Source: Misgurnus anguillicaudatus (taxonomy: Eukaryota > Chordata > Actinopteri > Cypriniformes > Cobitidae). Taken from it: DNA of 64,000 nt. This document shows positions 1-12,317 of this stretch, one piece after another (position 1 is the first letter of the stretch; the number at the start of each line of letters is the position of its first letter). The notes below the pieces were generated by a model. The model ran no database searches and had not been told where the DNA came from. It saw only the letters and a list, made by a program, of their open reading frames with translations. The position numbers and the translations under genes are program-made. The DNA lies in the NCBI RefSeq assembly GCF_027580225.2, contig NC_073343.2:310001-374000 (forward strand). The letters run 5' to 3'.

Positions 1-513
1 CTTCGGTCTTGTGACGCGCCAGCGTGTCCTCACGTAATTGCGTAATGACGTCGAAAGGTCACGTGTTACAAATATGAAACGCACATTTGCAGAACATTTT
101 AAACAATAAACTGACATAGAGACGTTAATTAGTATCATTCCACACTTGTAAACACTGGGGCGTAATTTTGCATTCGTCATCCGTGACCTCTTGACGTGAA
201 GACGTATTACGTGAGGTCAGGCTGGCGCGTCACAGGACCAGAAGACGACGAGAAGTTGTGGTTTAAAAGTGCATATTTTTTATTTTTTGTTTCGCTAGAT
301 AATGCCTCGTTTGGGATCGTTTAGAGTCCTTTGAAAATGCAATTTTAAACTGCATTAAATATGTTAAGTGTTGGGGTCCATTAAAGTCCATTAAAATGAG
401 AAAAATTCTGGAATATTTTTCTCAAAAAACCAACATTCAAAATCGACATTTTGGATGACATGGTGGTGAGTAAATTATCTGATTTTTTTTAAGAAAATGG
501 ACTAATCCTTTAA
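1..513 (+). mobile_element. Family C palindromic element, right part (left end outside window)
   Basis: The core and right arm match the fuller copy at 37922-39961: shared parts include the ACGTGTTAC core near 60 and the TTTGGGATCG segment near 309. The right terminus reads GAAAATGGACTAATCCTTTAA, with TTAA at 510-513. The inner region is itself partly self-complementary: the segment near 30-60 returns inverted near 190-230. No coding potential; a short non-autonomous DNA element is the simplest reading. Confidence 0.75.
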
Positions 514-1800
514 GTCTTTATAAAATCCTTTCAAAATTGTAAAAATGACCGTAAAAAAGATGGATGACGTGACGTTGCTTCCATCCATTGTAATGATTTG
601 AAACCAAAAATGTTGGACTATGGGCACTGCCATGTTACGTAAAAATGTCAGTTTGGAGCCAGGGCAAGCGCAGAGGGAATGGTCCGTGAAACCAGAGGCG
701 GAGCTCAAACGCTCAAATGCCCAATTAACCATGACACATCATAATCACAAAAATGAACAATTGAACATATATCAGCGTGGTAACAACTACCTTAGAGGAC
801 CAAAACCATCTTTTTGAAAAATTTATTGGAAGTGTAAATCATTTTTTTATTTAGAGAAGAGTCCCGTTCATTTGCATGGAGAGGGTGGGGTTTATGACTT
901 GTATAGTCAACCACCAGAGGGCGATCAAAGAGCCAGCGGCTTCACTGTTCAAGATGTACGAGGAACACCCAGTTTACATGCACAATATGTAAATGTTGCT
1001 AAAAATCACGTTTCATCTTGATGCATTGATCTGTATCAGCCTACATGCACACGTGTAGATTTAAAAAAAGAAGAGAAATTAAATGTTCTGTTTTATTGAC
1101 TTAACAGTTTGTTTTCTGCTAGATCTGTGCAAGTGGCAAGTGTATTAGTGGCATGTTGTTTGTTAGTTTGCATGCAGATTTCGCATGTGTGCTGCAAACA
1201 TGTGTCTCCCTGAAGAGATGATGTTTCTTGTTGCTGTGTTTACGGAGCGCTAATACATCAAAGTCTCTTGTTTCCAACATTGCAGACAGGTGCTGATTGT
1301 AGTGGAAACTGAAAGTCCCTGCAAGGCATTAAAGTGCGGTATGAAAATTCCCTCTGCATTATTCATACAAGTATTTTAATGTGGCTCGGTCTCTCCGGTT
1401 CTCTCTCTTGTTTTCTCAATCTCATTCCTTCTACTTTGCTTCCTCTCTCACCTTGTCTTTCTCATTCTCTCTCTTTCCCGCTCCATACCCTTCCTCTCTC
1501 TTTTTTTCTCCACCTCCTCTTTTTTTATTCTGTTTTAGCAGGATATAAATCTCATGTGTCAAAAGTCTGTTTCTTTAACCCATGTCATCCTCTTCAGTGG
1601 CAAAAGTTGCAGGTCTCAGCATGCAATAAGGTATAAGAGGCTGTGCTATATCGTGGAATTAGGCACAAGGCAAAGCCGTCAGTAGTGATTTATTTACGAT
1701 ACAGCAGTAGCCACGAGTATTGCTTTTATAAAACAGTTACCACACAATACAAAAATTAAAGCAATGAAATATGTATCAACGCAACTTTCATGAAGTAAAA
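514..1800. other. Unassigned intergenic DNA with a CT-rich tract
   Basis: No gene seen. The stretch 540-960 has a repeat-like feel (a CCAGAGGGCG motif near 913), but I cannot match it elsewhere in the window. 1390-1530 is a pyrimidine-rich run of CT and TTC steps. The short open frames here have no recognisable protein character. Confidence 0.4.
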
Positions 1801-1803
1801 TCA

Positions 1804-2440
1804 CTAAAAGAGGACATTCCATGAAAATCTGACTTTTTCCATGTTTAAGTGCTATAATCGGGTCCCCAGTGCTTCTACCAACCCAGAAAACATGAAAAAT
1901 AGCAACCCTGTAACTTTGTTTTGGTAAGGTTCTCTCTGCAAGCATGTGAATATATAGGTCATTCGAATTTCGCTCCCCCCATGACGTATTAAAGGTGCAG
2001 TGTGTAATTTTTAGAAGAATCTCTTGACAGAAATGCAAAATAATATACAAAACTATATTATCAGGGGTGTATAAAAACCTTTTTATAATGAACTGTCATG
2101 TTTTTATTACCTTAGAATGAGACGTTTTTATCTACATACACAGAGGGTCCCCTTACATGGAAGTCGCCATTTTGTGCCGCCATGTTTCTACAGAAGCCCT
2201 TAACGGACAAACTTTTTTTTACTAAGTTGTCTCCATTAATAACATGTTTTTCCAGAGGCGGGTACCATAGCTTCTCTAAGTGTTTCAAAATGAAGGGTAA
2301 GCAGTGGACTGAGCCGTTGGTTGCAATTCGCACCCTCACCACTGGATGCCGCTAAAATTTACACACTGCACCTTTAAGGGGCTCTCATTATAATGATACC
2401 GCCCCTTCAACTGCCCTATCCAACCATGAACGGCCTCACG
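1804..2440 (+). mobile_element. Family A element, left half, split by a family B insertion
   Basis: 1804-1988 matches the left half of the complete A copy at 22881-23320 (GGGTCCCCAGTGCTTCT near 1859). The same element resumes at 2378 with the ACCGCCCCTTCAACTGCC segment. The interruption is the B element at 1989-2377. The A sequence becomes unrecognisable after about 2430, and a right-half A fragment appears at 3325-3513, so a further insertion or deletion may separate the halves. Confidence 0.7.
1989..2377. mobile_element. Family B TTAA-flanked element, copy 1
   Basis: It begins TTAAAGGTGCAGTGTGTAA and ends TTTACACACTGCACCTTTAA, giving inverted termini of about 17 bp with TTAA at both edges. 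A second copy at 18932-19318 has the same ends and the same interior (a shared segment reads CATTTTGTGCCGCCATG here). At ~389 bp with no open frame of note, it is a non-autonomous DNA element (MITE). Confidence 0.85.
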
Positions 2441-2632
2441 AGTGCTATAGACAGAGAAAAAGAATCACTGACAGCAGGACGCGTTTGTATTCCCTCAAAC
2501 ACAAACAGGAGCCTACAATCTTATAACTTGTACTTTTAATAATCTTTCTAAAGATTGAATTAACGTTCTAAAGGATTAACCTTACCTTAGTGCAACAGAG
2601 AGAGCGAGTGAGTGAGAGAGAGCGAGTGAGCA

Positions 2633-2678
<46 letters not shown>

Positions 2679-3324
2679 GGAGAGGGAGAGAGAGCAACAT
2701 CGTGGTTCGCTTTCAAGTATGTTGTTTAATATGTTTCTCTGAAGTTTATATGAATGAACACGAGGATTAATGCACTGCACGAGGCAGAGTGAGAGAACAA
2801 TGCCTATTCACTATCATACACAATAAGCATAAATAAGTTGTTTAATGTTTCTCTCAAGTTTCAGATGAATACAAGTAGTTACAAGATAAAGAGTGAGAGA
2901 CTGACAGAAACGCAAATGTGTTCAATATGTGTACACATTAAACTTAAACATGTCATTTGATCTGTTTCTCTAAAGTTTAAGCATTAAGCGTGTTGTTTTA
3001 TTACAGATCCTTTAAATGTGCTCGTGTGGTTTGGTCAAAAAGTAAACTTCTGAGTGTTTGATGTGGACGTGTATTTTATTGTAACATGCTGAAAATCATT
3101 GTGCCTGTTTAAAACGTACTGGCAGCAAGAGACCTAAAAGTCTTTCTTTTTATTCCACAATGTTCTCCATCTGCTGATAAACATGTATTTAGTATGCATA
3201 AAACAGATGATTGACTTTTTAAACTTGTTCAAATATATAATGCTGAACATCTCTTACTAAATTATTTCGTGAGACAATGCAATGCCTTGTCTACAGCGCA
3301 AGCGCTTGAGACTCGGCCCACCTG
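2441..3324. other. Unassigned DNA between two half-copies of family A
   Basis: Apart from the GA microsatellite, this ~880 bp has no gene and no repeat I can match. Family A sequence lies on both sides (left half ending ~2430, right half from ~3325), so this may be an insertion into that copy. I could not identify paired termini. Confidence 0.35.
2597..2694. repeat. GA/AG microsatellite
   Basis: Imperfect GAGA/GAGT units run into a nearly pure AG run around 2642-2672, followed by GGGAGA variants. The Leu/Ser-rich minus-strand open frame over it is a product of the repeat. Confidence 0.95.
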
Positions 3325-3513
3325 AGCAGTTCATTTGGATTTAAAGGGATACACACAAAAACGGTGCATTTTTGCTCAGACCCATAAAGTGCCTATTTTA
3401 ACATGCCACAATAAATTACCTATATGGTATTTTGAGCTAAAACTTCACATATGTACTCTGTACATATTTATTTAATATCTTAAAAACGACTTGTGGAATG
3501 TCCCCTTAAAAGT
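3325..3513 (+). mobile_element. Family A right-half fragment
   Basis: It contains the A landmarks CATTTTTGCTCA, TATGGTATTTTGAGCT and the terminus GTGGAATGTCCCCTTAA near 3493-3510. It is in the same orientation as the left half at 1804, which supports one disrupted copy, though two independent fragments are possible. Confidence 0.7.
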
Positions 3514-3765
3514 CTTCCTTTCACTCGAAAAAATAGTCCCTGACTGACTGACTGTGATCAGCAACAGAATGTTTCACATATGTTTATGTTGCTTAAGGTG
3601 ATGCACATTGATACACAAAATTGTTGGGTACAGCGGTCATAGCTGTGTATTATCGTGAATTAGAATGTATTGGCTGTAACAATATTTTGCTCTACTATTA
3701 CTATGAATAAGGGACAATACAAATCCCATTACAGCTGCTCTGGCGTCAGAAGTCCCGCCTTTTAG

Positions 3766-4167
3766 TTAAATTGGACATTTCACAAGACATTTTGAAGATT
3801 TCAAATATATCTGCGTATGTGAAGTTTTAGCTCAAATACCATATAGATAATTTATTATAGCATGTTAAAATTGGCACTTTGTGGGTGTGAGCAACAAATG
3901 TGCCATTTTTGGGTGTGTCCTGTTAAATGCAAATGAGCTGATCTCTGCACTAAATGGCAGTGCTGTGGTTGGATAGTGCAGATTAAAGGGTGGTATTATC
4001 CCCTTCTGACATCACAAGGGGAGCCAAATGTCAATGGAGAATGGTTCACCAAAACTAAGTTACTAGGTTGATCTTTTTCACAATTTATAGGTTGATAGAA
4101 GCACTGGAGACCCAATTATAGCACTTAAACATGGAAAATTCAGATTTCCATGATATGTCTCGTTTAA
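3766..4167 (-). mobile_element. Family A element, complete copy
   Basis: Reverse orientation relative to 22881-23320. TTAA lies at both edges (3766-3769 and 4164-4167). Internal landmarks include TGCAAATGAGCTGATCTCTG and the ACATCACAAGGGGAG segment. It is ~400 bp and non-coding. Confidence 0.85.
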
Positions 4168-4495
4168 AAGAACCAATTGTCAATAAATACTGACAATTCT
4201 CTGTGGGAGGGGCTTTATACAGAGTCCTGTGAGACGCATGTTGTTAAAGCGCTAAAACATAATTAATTTTTAATTTAGCTCTTGATTTTACAGCTATTGT
4301 CTTTTCTCATTCAAGTAGATAGGATTTTAGTCTAGCATGACTGAATTAACTGCCCTGAGGCGTTTTAAACACCTAGTGGTGCGACTTCCTTAAAGGGACT
4401 TTGAAAAAACACAGCTATTGATCAATCAGTATCAAGGACTGAAAATAGACATTTTATAAGTATATATTCATAATAAAGGTACAAAAATATTATTT

Positions 4496-4915
4496 TTAAA
4501 GGGGACATTTCACAAGACTTAAGATGTAAATAAGTCTTTGGTGTCCCCAGAGTACATAAGTGATGTTTTAGCTCAAAATACCATATAGATAACTTATTAT
4601 AACATGTTAAATTTGTCACTTTGTAGGTGTGATCAAAATGTGCCGTTTTTGGGTGTGTCCTGTTAAATGCAAATGAGCTGATCTCTGCACTAAATGGCAG
4701 TGCTGTGGTTGGACAGTGCAGTTTAAGGGGCGGTATTATTATAATAAGATCCCCTTTTGACATCACAAGAGGAGACAAATTTCAGCTACTTTTTCACATG
4801 CTTGCAGAGAATGATTTATCAAAACTAAGTTACTAGGTTGATCTTTTTTACATTTTCTAGGTTGAATGAAGCACTGGTGGTCCAATTATAGCACTTGAAA
4901 AAAACAAACCTTTAA
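4496..4915 (-). mobile_element. Family A element, near-complete copy
   Basis: Same orientation as the 3766 copy and ~330 bp further on. It starts TTAAAGGGGACATTTCACAA and carries the same interior plus an extra TTATTATAATAAGATC variant near 4735. Its distal end is degenerate: A-rich sequence replaces the usual terminus before TTAA at 4912. Confidence 0.8.
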
Positions 4916-6689
4916 ATTACAAGATTTAATTAAATTTACACAAAAAATATCCCAAACTGTCTTGCCATTGCGTCACCCGACAATAAATCCCTAATTACCC
5001 AATATAATTAAAATAAATAATTACCATTATATAATTAGTATTCCTTTTGATTTTATCCTGACCAAAGCCTCATTCCAACATTGAGAAATGACTTAATAAT
5101 GAAACAACCCAGGGCATGAAGGCTTTGTCTGATGTGTTAAATAAACATTGACACCTTTGACAGTCAGTCCAGGCCATTTGTCGCTCCTCTTGGTGATGAA
5201 TGTCTCTCATGGTGATTGATACAGTTCATGTTATCGCCGAACAGGCACAATATTCAATTATATGATGAAATCAGTGCTCAGTCAGACGTCTGTTTCTCTG
5301 TCACCAGTGGTCTGTGTTAATCCAGTCCACAAAGATAACTTTTCTCATGGGAATCCATTCAGCACAAGTGTGATAACCTGTACTGTCACTGACTGGCTTC
5401 AGTTCTTCAGTTAGCTGATAAGAGACAGCATAAATTAGGCAGATCATTCAATGGAAACAAGTTAGGATTTCTTTCAGCTAACGCATGTATGATGACCGTC
5501 CATGAAATGGCGGCAGTAGTTTATATAATGGGCCTTTCATGTCCGTGTTGTAGTGCCCGTGCTGTGGCGGGCTTACAAAGAAAAGCCTGTAGAACAATCC
5601 TAGATATGAAAATATATTATATATATATATATCAATTCCTAGCAGGCCTTTGAATTCCTTGAATCTGACAGTTTCACAAAATAACCCATTCTCACATTTA
5701 CCCGAGGTAAAACTCTGTAATTAGGGCCAGCGAAAAGCCAACTACATACTGAAGTTCTTAGCGGTGTCTGTACTTAAGGTCCAATTTTATATAGCAGATT
5801 ATTTTTACGCACTTGAGAAATAGCAGCACTCTCAAAGACCTCATTTAGCCTCACATAAGTCACCGGCGCTGTACTGAGATTACTGCACTCTCAATGTGAT
5901 GATGTGACAGGCCAGATTCACACAAGGCAGATGGGAACTGCGATGTGACACCCATTCTCACATTCTTTAACTAAAGCCCATTTTAAATTTAGCCTAGATG
6001 TCTGGAGAAGCCTCCACATATGTGCTCCGCAAGGAGTTTCAGTAGTGCGAGATTTTGCTCCCCTTGGCTTTCGCTTTTGTCAAAATGAATTGTGTCACAT
6101 TTGAAAGCAAAAAAATTTTTTGTAGGGACAATTGTGTGGTGAGTAATGTGCATTCGTATATAAATATTATGAGTGGTGTTATTTAATTTTTAACAGCACT
6201 GGGTCACTAAGGACAATAGTGAAATCGGATTATAAAAAAAGCTGAGCAGACTGTTTCATGTTTTCAGCTGCAGATGATATTTAATATTTTGATATCTAAT
6301 TGGCTGGCTTTTTGTTTTATGTGCACATTTGGTCTGGTTGGTAATAGAGCGTGGTGAAAATTTAGGCAAGTGAAAAACCGCCATGTCAGACATACACCAT
6401 AAAACAAAGTTAAATGCTGAAATGAAGGTTAATGAGTGTCTAAGGGCCCGGCAAAATAGTCAGCAAAAGTTCTGAGTAATATCATTTTAATAATATCAAA
6501 TGTTTCTTTTTTCATTTAATGTTGGCTTTAGTTGCATATAACTGGCTCTCTGCTCTTGTTGAAAACAAACTAACACATATCAGCTGCTTCCATCTGTTGT
6601 GGTTCACCTCTTTTCTCAGTGCTAGCAAAATTGTGCAGAAAGATATTTCAAGGTCTTATTAAGATTGTGGTGTGTGTGTGTCTTGAGAA
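4916..6689. other. Unassigned intergenic DNA
   Basis: No gene, and no recognised element apart from a short TA run at about 5608-5632. The part near 5150-5450 is less AT-rich and unique-looking, so it could be conserved non-coding sequence, but nothing visible proves it. Confidence 0.35.
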
Positions 6690-8912
6690 AGATCAAGTCT
6701 GGATGAAGATTAGGTCTGGGTGAAGATCAGGTCTGGATGAAGATCAGGTCTGGATGAAGATCAGGTCTGAATAAAAGTCAGGACTACTTGAATGACAGGT
6801 CTGGTTAAAGGTCAGTTTAGGCAAAAATCAGGTCTGAATAAAGGTCAGGAATAGTTGAATTACAGGTCTGGTTAAAGGTCTGGTTTAGGCAAAAATCAGG
6901 TCTGGATAAGGATCATGTCTGGATGAAGATCAGGCCTAGATGAAGATCAGTTCTGGATAAAGGTCAGGACTACCCGAAGAACAGGTCTGGTTAAACGTCA
7001 GGTTTAGGCAAAAATCTGGTTTGGATGAAGATCAGGTCTGAATTAAGATCAGGTCTGGATTATGATGAAGTCTGGATGAAGATCAGGACTACACGAAGAT
7101 CAGATTTGGATAAAATTTGGTTTGGATGAAGATCAAGTCTAGATGAAGATTAAGTCTGGATGAAGATCAGGACCGGATCAAGATCAGATTTGGATAAAAT
7201 TTGGTTTGAATGAAAATCAGGTCTGGATGAAGATCAGCTATGGATGAAGATCAGATTTCGATGAAGATCAGGACTGGATGAAGATCAGGACTAGATGAAG
7301 ATCAGGTCTGGATAAAGGTCAAGACTACCTGAAGGACAGGTCTGGTTAAACGTCAGGTTTAGGAAAAAAACAGGTCTGGATGAAGATAAGGTCTGGATGA
7401 AGATCAGGATTGGATGAAGATCAGGATTGGATGAAGATCCGGACTGGATGAAGATCAGGACTGGATGAAGATCAGGACTGAATAAAGATCAGGTCTGGAT
7501 GAAGATCAGGACTGAATGAAGATCAGGTCTGGATAAAGGTCAGGACTACCTGAAGGACAGGTCTGGTTAAAGGTCAGGTTTAGGCAAAAATCAGGTTTGG
7601 ATGAAGATCAGGTCTGGATGAAGATCAGGTTTGGATAAAGATCAGGTCTGGATGAAGATCAGGACTGAATGAAGATCAGGTCTGGATAAAGGTCAGGACT
7701 ACCTGATGGACAGGTCTGGATGAAGATAAGGTCTGGATGAAGATCAGGATTGGATGAAGATCAGGACTGGATGAAGATCAAGACGGGATGAAGATCAAGA
7801 CTGGATAAAGATCAGGTCTGGATGAAGATCAGGACTGGATAGATCAGGACTGGATAGATCAGGTCTGGATGAAGATCAGGTTTGGATAAAGATCAGGTCT
7901 GGATGAAGATCAGGACTGAATGAAGATCAGGTCTGGATAAAGGTCAGGACTACCTGAAGGACAGGTCTGGTTAAACGTCAGGTTTAGGAAAAAAACAGGT
8001 CTGGATGAAGATAAGTTCTGGATGAAGATCAAGATTGGATGAAGATCAGGACTGGATGAAGATCAAGACTGGATAAAGATCAGGTCTGGATAAAAATCAG
8101 GACTGGATAGATCAGGACTGGATAGATCAGGTCTGGATGAAGATCAGGACTGGATGAAGATCAGGACTGAATAAAGAGCAGGTCTGGATGAAGATCAGGA
8201 CTGGATGAAGATCAGGACTGGATGAAGATCAGGACTGAATAAAGATCAGGTCTGGATGAAGATCAAGACTGAATGAAGATCAGGTCTGGATAAAGGTCAG
8301 GACTACCTGAAGGACAGGTCTGGTTAAACGTCAGGTTTAGGCAAAAAAAAACAGGTCTGGATGAAGATCAGGATTGGATGAAGATCAGGATTGGATGAAG
8401 ATCAGGACTGGATGAAGATCAAGACTGGATGAAGATCAAGACTGGATAAAGATCAGGTCTGGATGAAGATCAGGACTGGATAGATCAGGACTGGATAGAT
8501 CAGGTCTGGATGAAGATCAGGTTTGGATAAAGATCAGATCTGGATGAAAAACTGTTCTTGATGAAAGTTATGACTACCTGAACTACAGGTCTTGTTAAAT
8601 GTCAGGTTTAGGCAAAAATCAAGTTTGGATGAAGATCAGGTCTGGATGAAGATCAGGATTGAATGAAGATCAGGTCTGAAAGAAGATAAAGAGTGGATGA
8701 AAATCATGACTAAATGAAAATCAGAACTGGATGAATATCAGGACTGGATGAAGATCAGGACTGAATGAAGATCAGGTCTGGATGAAGATCAGATGCAAGT
8801 GATTTGTGATTGATAAAGGGAACATTTCTTTGTTTTATAAGTGTGGTTGAAAATCAGGTTTTGGATGAAGATCAGGTCCTCTGGATAAAGATTAGGTCTT
8901 GGTCAAATCAGT
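6690..8912. repeat. 17-bp minisatellite with 68-bp higher-order unit
   Basis: The basic unit is GATGAAGATCAGGTCTG or its GGACTG variant, tandem for ~2.2 kb, which is room for about 130 units. Four diverged 17-mers (GATAAAGGTCAGGACTA, CCTGAAGGACAGGTCTG, GTTAAACGTCAGGTTTA, GGCAAAAATCAGGTCTG) form a 68-bp block. That block recurs, more or less complete, near 6770, 6840, 6958, 7310, 7535, 7935, 8290 and 8555. Some units are shortened (GATAGATCAGGACTG near 7840 and 8105). No open frame spans it. Confidence 0.97.
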
Positions 8913-10074
8913 CTGGGGACGATTTTATGATGCCACAATGCAACATTGTAGTGCTCCTGTTTTATTAGAAGGACATTGTAACTTGAGTTTACAGCTTTGT
9001 TCTGCTAGTATATAGCAGTTTATAGAGGAGCAAGATTGCTTATTGCATTTTACATCAGAGACACTGCCCTGCATAGCCCATATATTTCAAACAAGTATGG
9101 TCAAAATATTGATTTTTTCCCCTCCTGGGCATTTCTTGTCTGTTACTGCACATCCCTTAAACTGCATCACACTGACAGCCAACACCTGTTCTGGTCTTAA
9201 AGCAGAACAAATTGTTTTTTTAAGAAATCGAATACGAAAAAAATCAAGAATATGGTGTGTTGCATCATGTGCCAGGGATGATTTGAAGCTATTTTTACAA
9301 TTGCCCAAATTTAGTGAGACATTAAAATAGAATCATATACCACAAGAAAAAGATATGCTATATACTGTATGAAGCAGGTTATGTTTAGTAATTAATACAA
9401 TTAGCAGATGCTTTTACAATCTAAACAATAGTACAAAAGCTGTCACATTTGTAGGCTACCTAAAATGTGCATCGATTTCGATTGCATAGTACCCCACGAG
9501 TCAGGTTGTGTCAGTTCCTTGACCTGGTTGTCACAAATACGCTTGCATTATTCACGACAGATGTATCCCGTTTCAGTTTGAAGGTAATTTCTAATAATAG
9601 CAAATACTAACAAACAAAACAAAATAGGCAAAAGTTATTTGCACAACCATCAGATGTTTTGCCATTGTTATCGCAGTTGTAAGCTAAATGATATGTTTAT
9701 ATGGGAAACACAAAGAGTGAAGCAAATATGTGTAGATGTTTTCAAACCCCATTTTCCTCTCACAACCCCATTTCACAGTTGTTTTGGCAGCAGACTGTTT
9801 GAGGGATGTTTTGTGTGCTCTGAAATTGGCAGGTGGAATGGGCTCTCACCGGTCAACTGAAGCTAACCGTTCAAGCCTCAACCACTAAAATGCTGTTGTA
9901 ACAGCAGATCTCTGTAAAGCATACAGTAGTTTTATTTCCTAACCCAAGTGAATGCTAAAATTATGAGAGAGAAATTTAATTATAAGCATCTGAAAATCTT
10001 TAAAACCCCCGTGGACACGCTTGTATTTTGCATTCGTCTAATTTCTATCTTTCTTTTATTATAATTTGAGCTTA
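8913..10074. other. Unassigned intergenic DNA
   Basis: No gene recognised. A 95-codon plus-strand frame at 9043-9330 and its antisense shadow show no domain or motif. GCAGATGCTTTTACAATC near 9403 resembles the conserved 3' part of V-type SINEs but is too short to call. Confidence 0.35.
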
Positions 10075-10545
10075 TCTTTGGTTTAAATTAGTTTTTTCAA
10101 GGGCGCACGATGCAAAGTTCGTCACAACATGTATGTAGCACGTCGTGTGTGGTTCGTAATCTCGAAATATGTGTTTGGCGCGCCGAGTGAGTCTATGTGC
10201 ATCACGTGCTTTGTCAAAATAAGTGTCTGCTGCAGACGCGTCTAAAGGGTTTATGATAAAAGAGACCCTCGCATTTGCCAGATACTTGCATAATCTCATG
10301 CGTAATCAGAGTTTACTGTTAAGGAGTGTCTTGCGTGTATTTTGTGAACGTGAGCATCTCTTTTATCATAAACGGTTTTGATGCGTGTGCAGCAGGCACT
10401 TATTTTGACAAGACATGCGATGCACATGGTTCACATGACGCAACAAACACATAAAAACACAAGCAACATACATGACACTCCGAACACTTATTTTGAATTT
10501 GCGCCCCTCGGAAGAGCAGTCACGAGCCTCTAATGTTAGAAACCC
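10075..10545. mobile_element. Inverted-repeat element, unnamed
   Basis: Arms at about 10195-10272 and 10352-10430 are reverse complements of each other. Landmarks are TTTATGATAAAAGAGA against TCTCTTTTATCATAAA, and TGTCAAAATAAGTG against CACTTATTTTGACA. Weaker complementarity reaches out to about 10150 and 10500. The ~80 bp centre is not complementary. It looks like a degenerate palindromic MITE; edges are approximate. Confidence 0.65.
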
Positions 10546-11312
10546 ATCAAATTTCATGAAGCAGTGTCTAAATGTTTGATTTGTATGTATTTGATTTTTT
10601 TTAGAAATGTTGTGACTGCAGAAATGTTCTCACCAGTTGTACTGAGCCATAACGTATTGGTTCAGTAATCAACAATAAATGAGATTCAGTCAAATGCTTA
10701 AAATGTTGGTCCTAAATATTTATTTATAACCTTTTTCTTATCATCATTTCGTGATGTTGACAGCTATAGTTCATGAATTTCGACTTTTATACAGAGTTCA
10801 GCCGAATGAAGCATAATAAATTATGTTCTCTCACTTTGCATTGATACAGTAAAAATGAAGTTTATCAGGGAAGTCACAGCGACCTTGCAAATTCAGTGCC
10901 TGCAACACTTTTTGTTACAGTACAGTATGCTTGAATTGGCAAGCTGAAGCGAGTCACTTTAAAGTCTTGCCAAGCAAAACAGAGGCGCTGTATAATACAC
11001 AGTATAATTATATAAACTTGTTCTTTTTAGTAAAGTCGTCATTTAGCATATTAATGAAGAGCAGGGACAGCCATATCAAGGGACTAACCGTGGAAATGAA
11101 TCAGATTAAGCGTTGAATTTATGTAATACAAGGCTCAAGCCACCCTGATGCTGTCTTCACTAATGTTATCTTTTAGAAAGTTTGTCTTCATAAATACAAC
11201 AGTTACATCATCCTGCACAGTCCGACCTGCTTTATACAGTAAACAACATCCTAGGCTATCATTACCTCGGGTACATTTTCTTATAAGGAACTTACCTTTA
11301 ATCTCATCGGAA
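10546..11312. other. Unassigned intergenic DNA
   Basis: AT-rich sequence with no gene, repeat or motif that I can support. Confidence 0.3.
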
Positions 11313-11440
11313 ACTAAAGGGATAGTTCACCCAAAAATAGGCCATATTGATTACATAATATTATTTTTCCTTTTTTCTCTTATCAGTTGGGTTACAAACA
11401 TTCCTCAAAATATCTTCCTTTGTGTTCCTTGTCTGCTTCC
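11313..11440 (+). mobile_element. Family D left-end fragment
   Basis: It starts AAAGGGATAGTTCACCCAAA, the terminus seen at 19349. The segment near 11393-11430 (TTACAAACATTCCTCAAAAT) matches my memory of a common fish repeat with that terminus. The right half is missing. Confidence 0.6.
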
Positions 11441-12090
11441 AATTATTGCGTTCGGCAATAATTACAGATTTTTAAAAAATACTCAAAAAAGTAAAAGCAC
11501 ACAAAAAACAACAACTCAATTACAGTATGTAATTCGTTACTTTGCATGAATGCATAAAAATGTTTTCTTGTTCGTTTATCTGCTTCTGTTCTCATAAAAT
11601 GAAATATGTTCATGTTTATGTATATGTAATAGTCCAGTTTTAAAACATATGAGGATAAATTGATAAGTGATGGGAAACGTTGTTTTGTAGGTATATCGTT
11701 TATTAACGCGTCGGCTCCGTACACTTCTCTACCACCGGACTTGTGTGTCGGTGGTGAGGTAAAAGTGGCGCTGGCAGAAACCACTGTGAGGCAAGGGGGG
11801 GGGGGTCAAAATGTTTTAAACGTTTTTTATTATTGCTCCATTTGCATTTGTATTGTTTTACTTCTTACACAACTATTTTAAGTATTATTAATCATTAAAT
11901 TATTTTCAATACACATATTTTAATGATATTTTAGGGGGGCAACCCTCAGATAGGGGGGTCCTGACCCCCCGACCCCCCTGTGATTTCCGCCTATGCCCAT
12001 ACTGTAGTTGTATAACAACAACCCAACATTGGGTCATTTTTAACCCAGCAAGTGTTCTGTCCAATACTTACCCATTAACCCAGACATTTT
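11441..12090. other. Unassigned DNA with G-rich runs and an AACCCAGC-type fragment
   Basis: A run of G at about 11793-11806 and G/C runs at 11932-11978 give a degenerate inverted pair (GGGGGGTCCTGACCCCCC near 11953). From 11990 to 12090 the motifs CCCAACATTGGGT and AACCCAGCA belong to family I, also seen at 28840, 36715 and 51960. The frame at 11660-11881 reads through the G run and is not convincing as a protein. Confidence 0.4.
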
Positions 12091-12149
12091 TAGACGGTGA
12101 TAAACACCTAAAAAATAAGTTTTATAAATTTTAATTTAAGAAAAAACTT

Positions 12150-12317
12150 TTAAAAATTACCTTAATTTGTAACACCCAAAATATTTGAACATTTTCAACT
12201 TAAATTTGTCGCTTAAAGTGAAAAAATTTAAGTTGGAAAAACCTTCACAATTTTAGATGGTAACAATTGTGAAAAGTATTTTTTAAGTTGATCCAACCTT
12301 TTCTTTTTACAGTGTAA
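12150..12317. mobile_element. Small AT-rich element ending in TTTTTACAGTGTA
   Basis: TTTAAGTTG and CAACTTAAA words occur inverted around a centre near 12230. The right end TTTTTACAGTGTA matches the ends of similar elements at 20009-20162 and 43043-43823. The left border is unclear. Confidence 0.5.

Noticed and set aside
1694..2342. 118- and 76-codon minus-strand frames
   Set aside because: They lie on the A and B repeats; the second recurs with changes at 19095-19283 only because B is repeated.
6690..8912. CRISPR-like regular repeats
   Set aside because: Units are contiguous 17-mers without unique spacers, in a vertebrate context; it is a minisatellite.
11660..11881. 73-codon frame through a poly-G run
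   Set aside because: The open frame depends on the G run and ends in a T-rich hydrophobic stretch; no motif.
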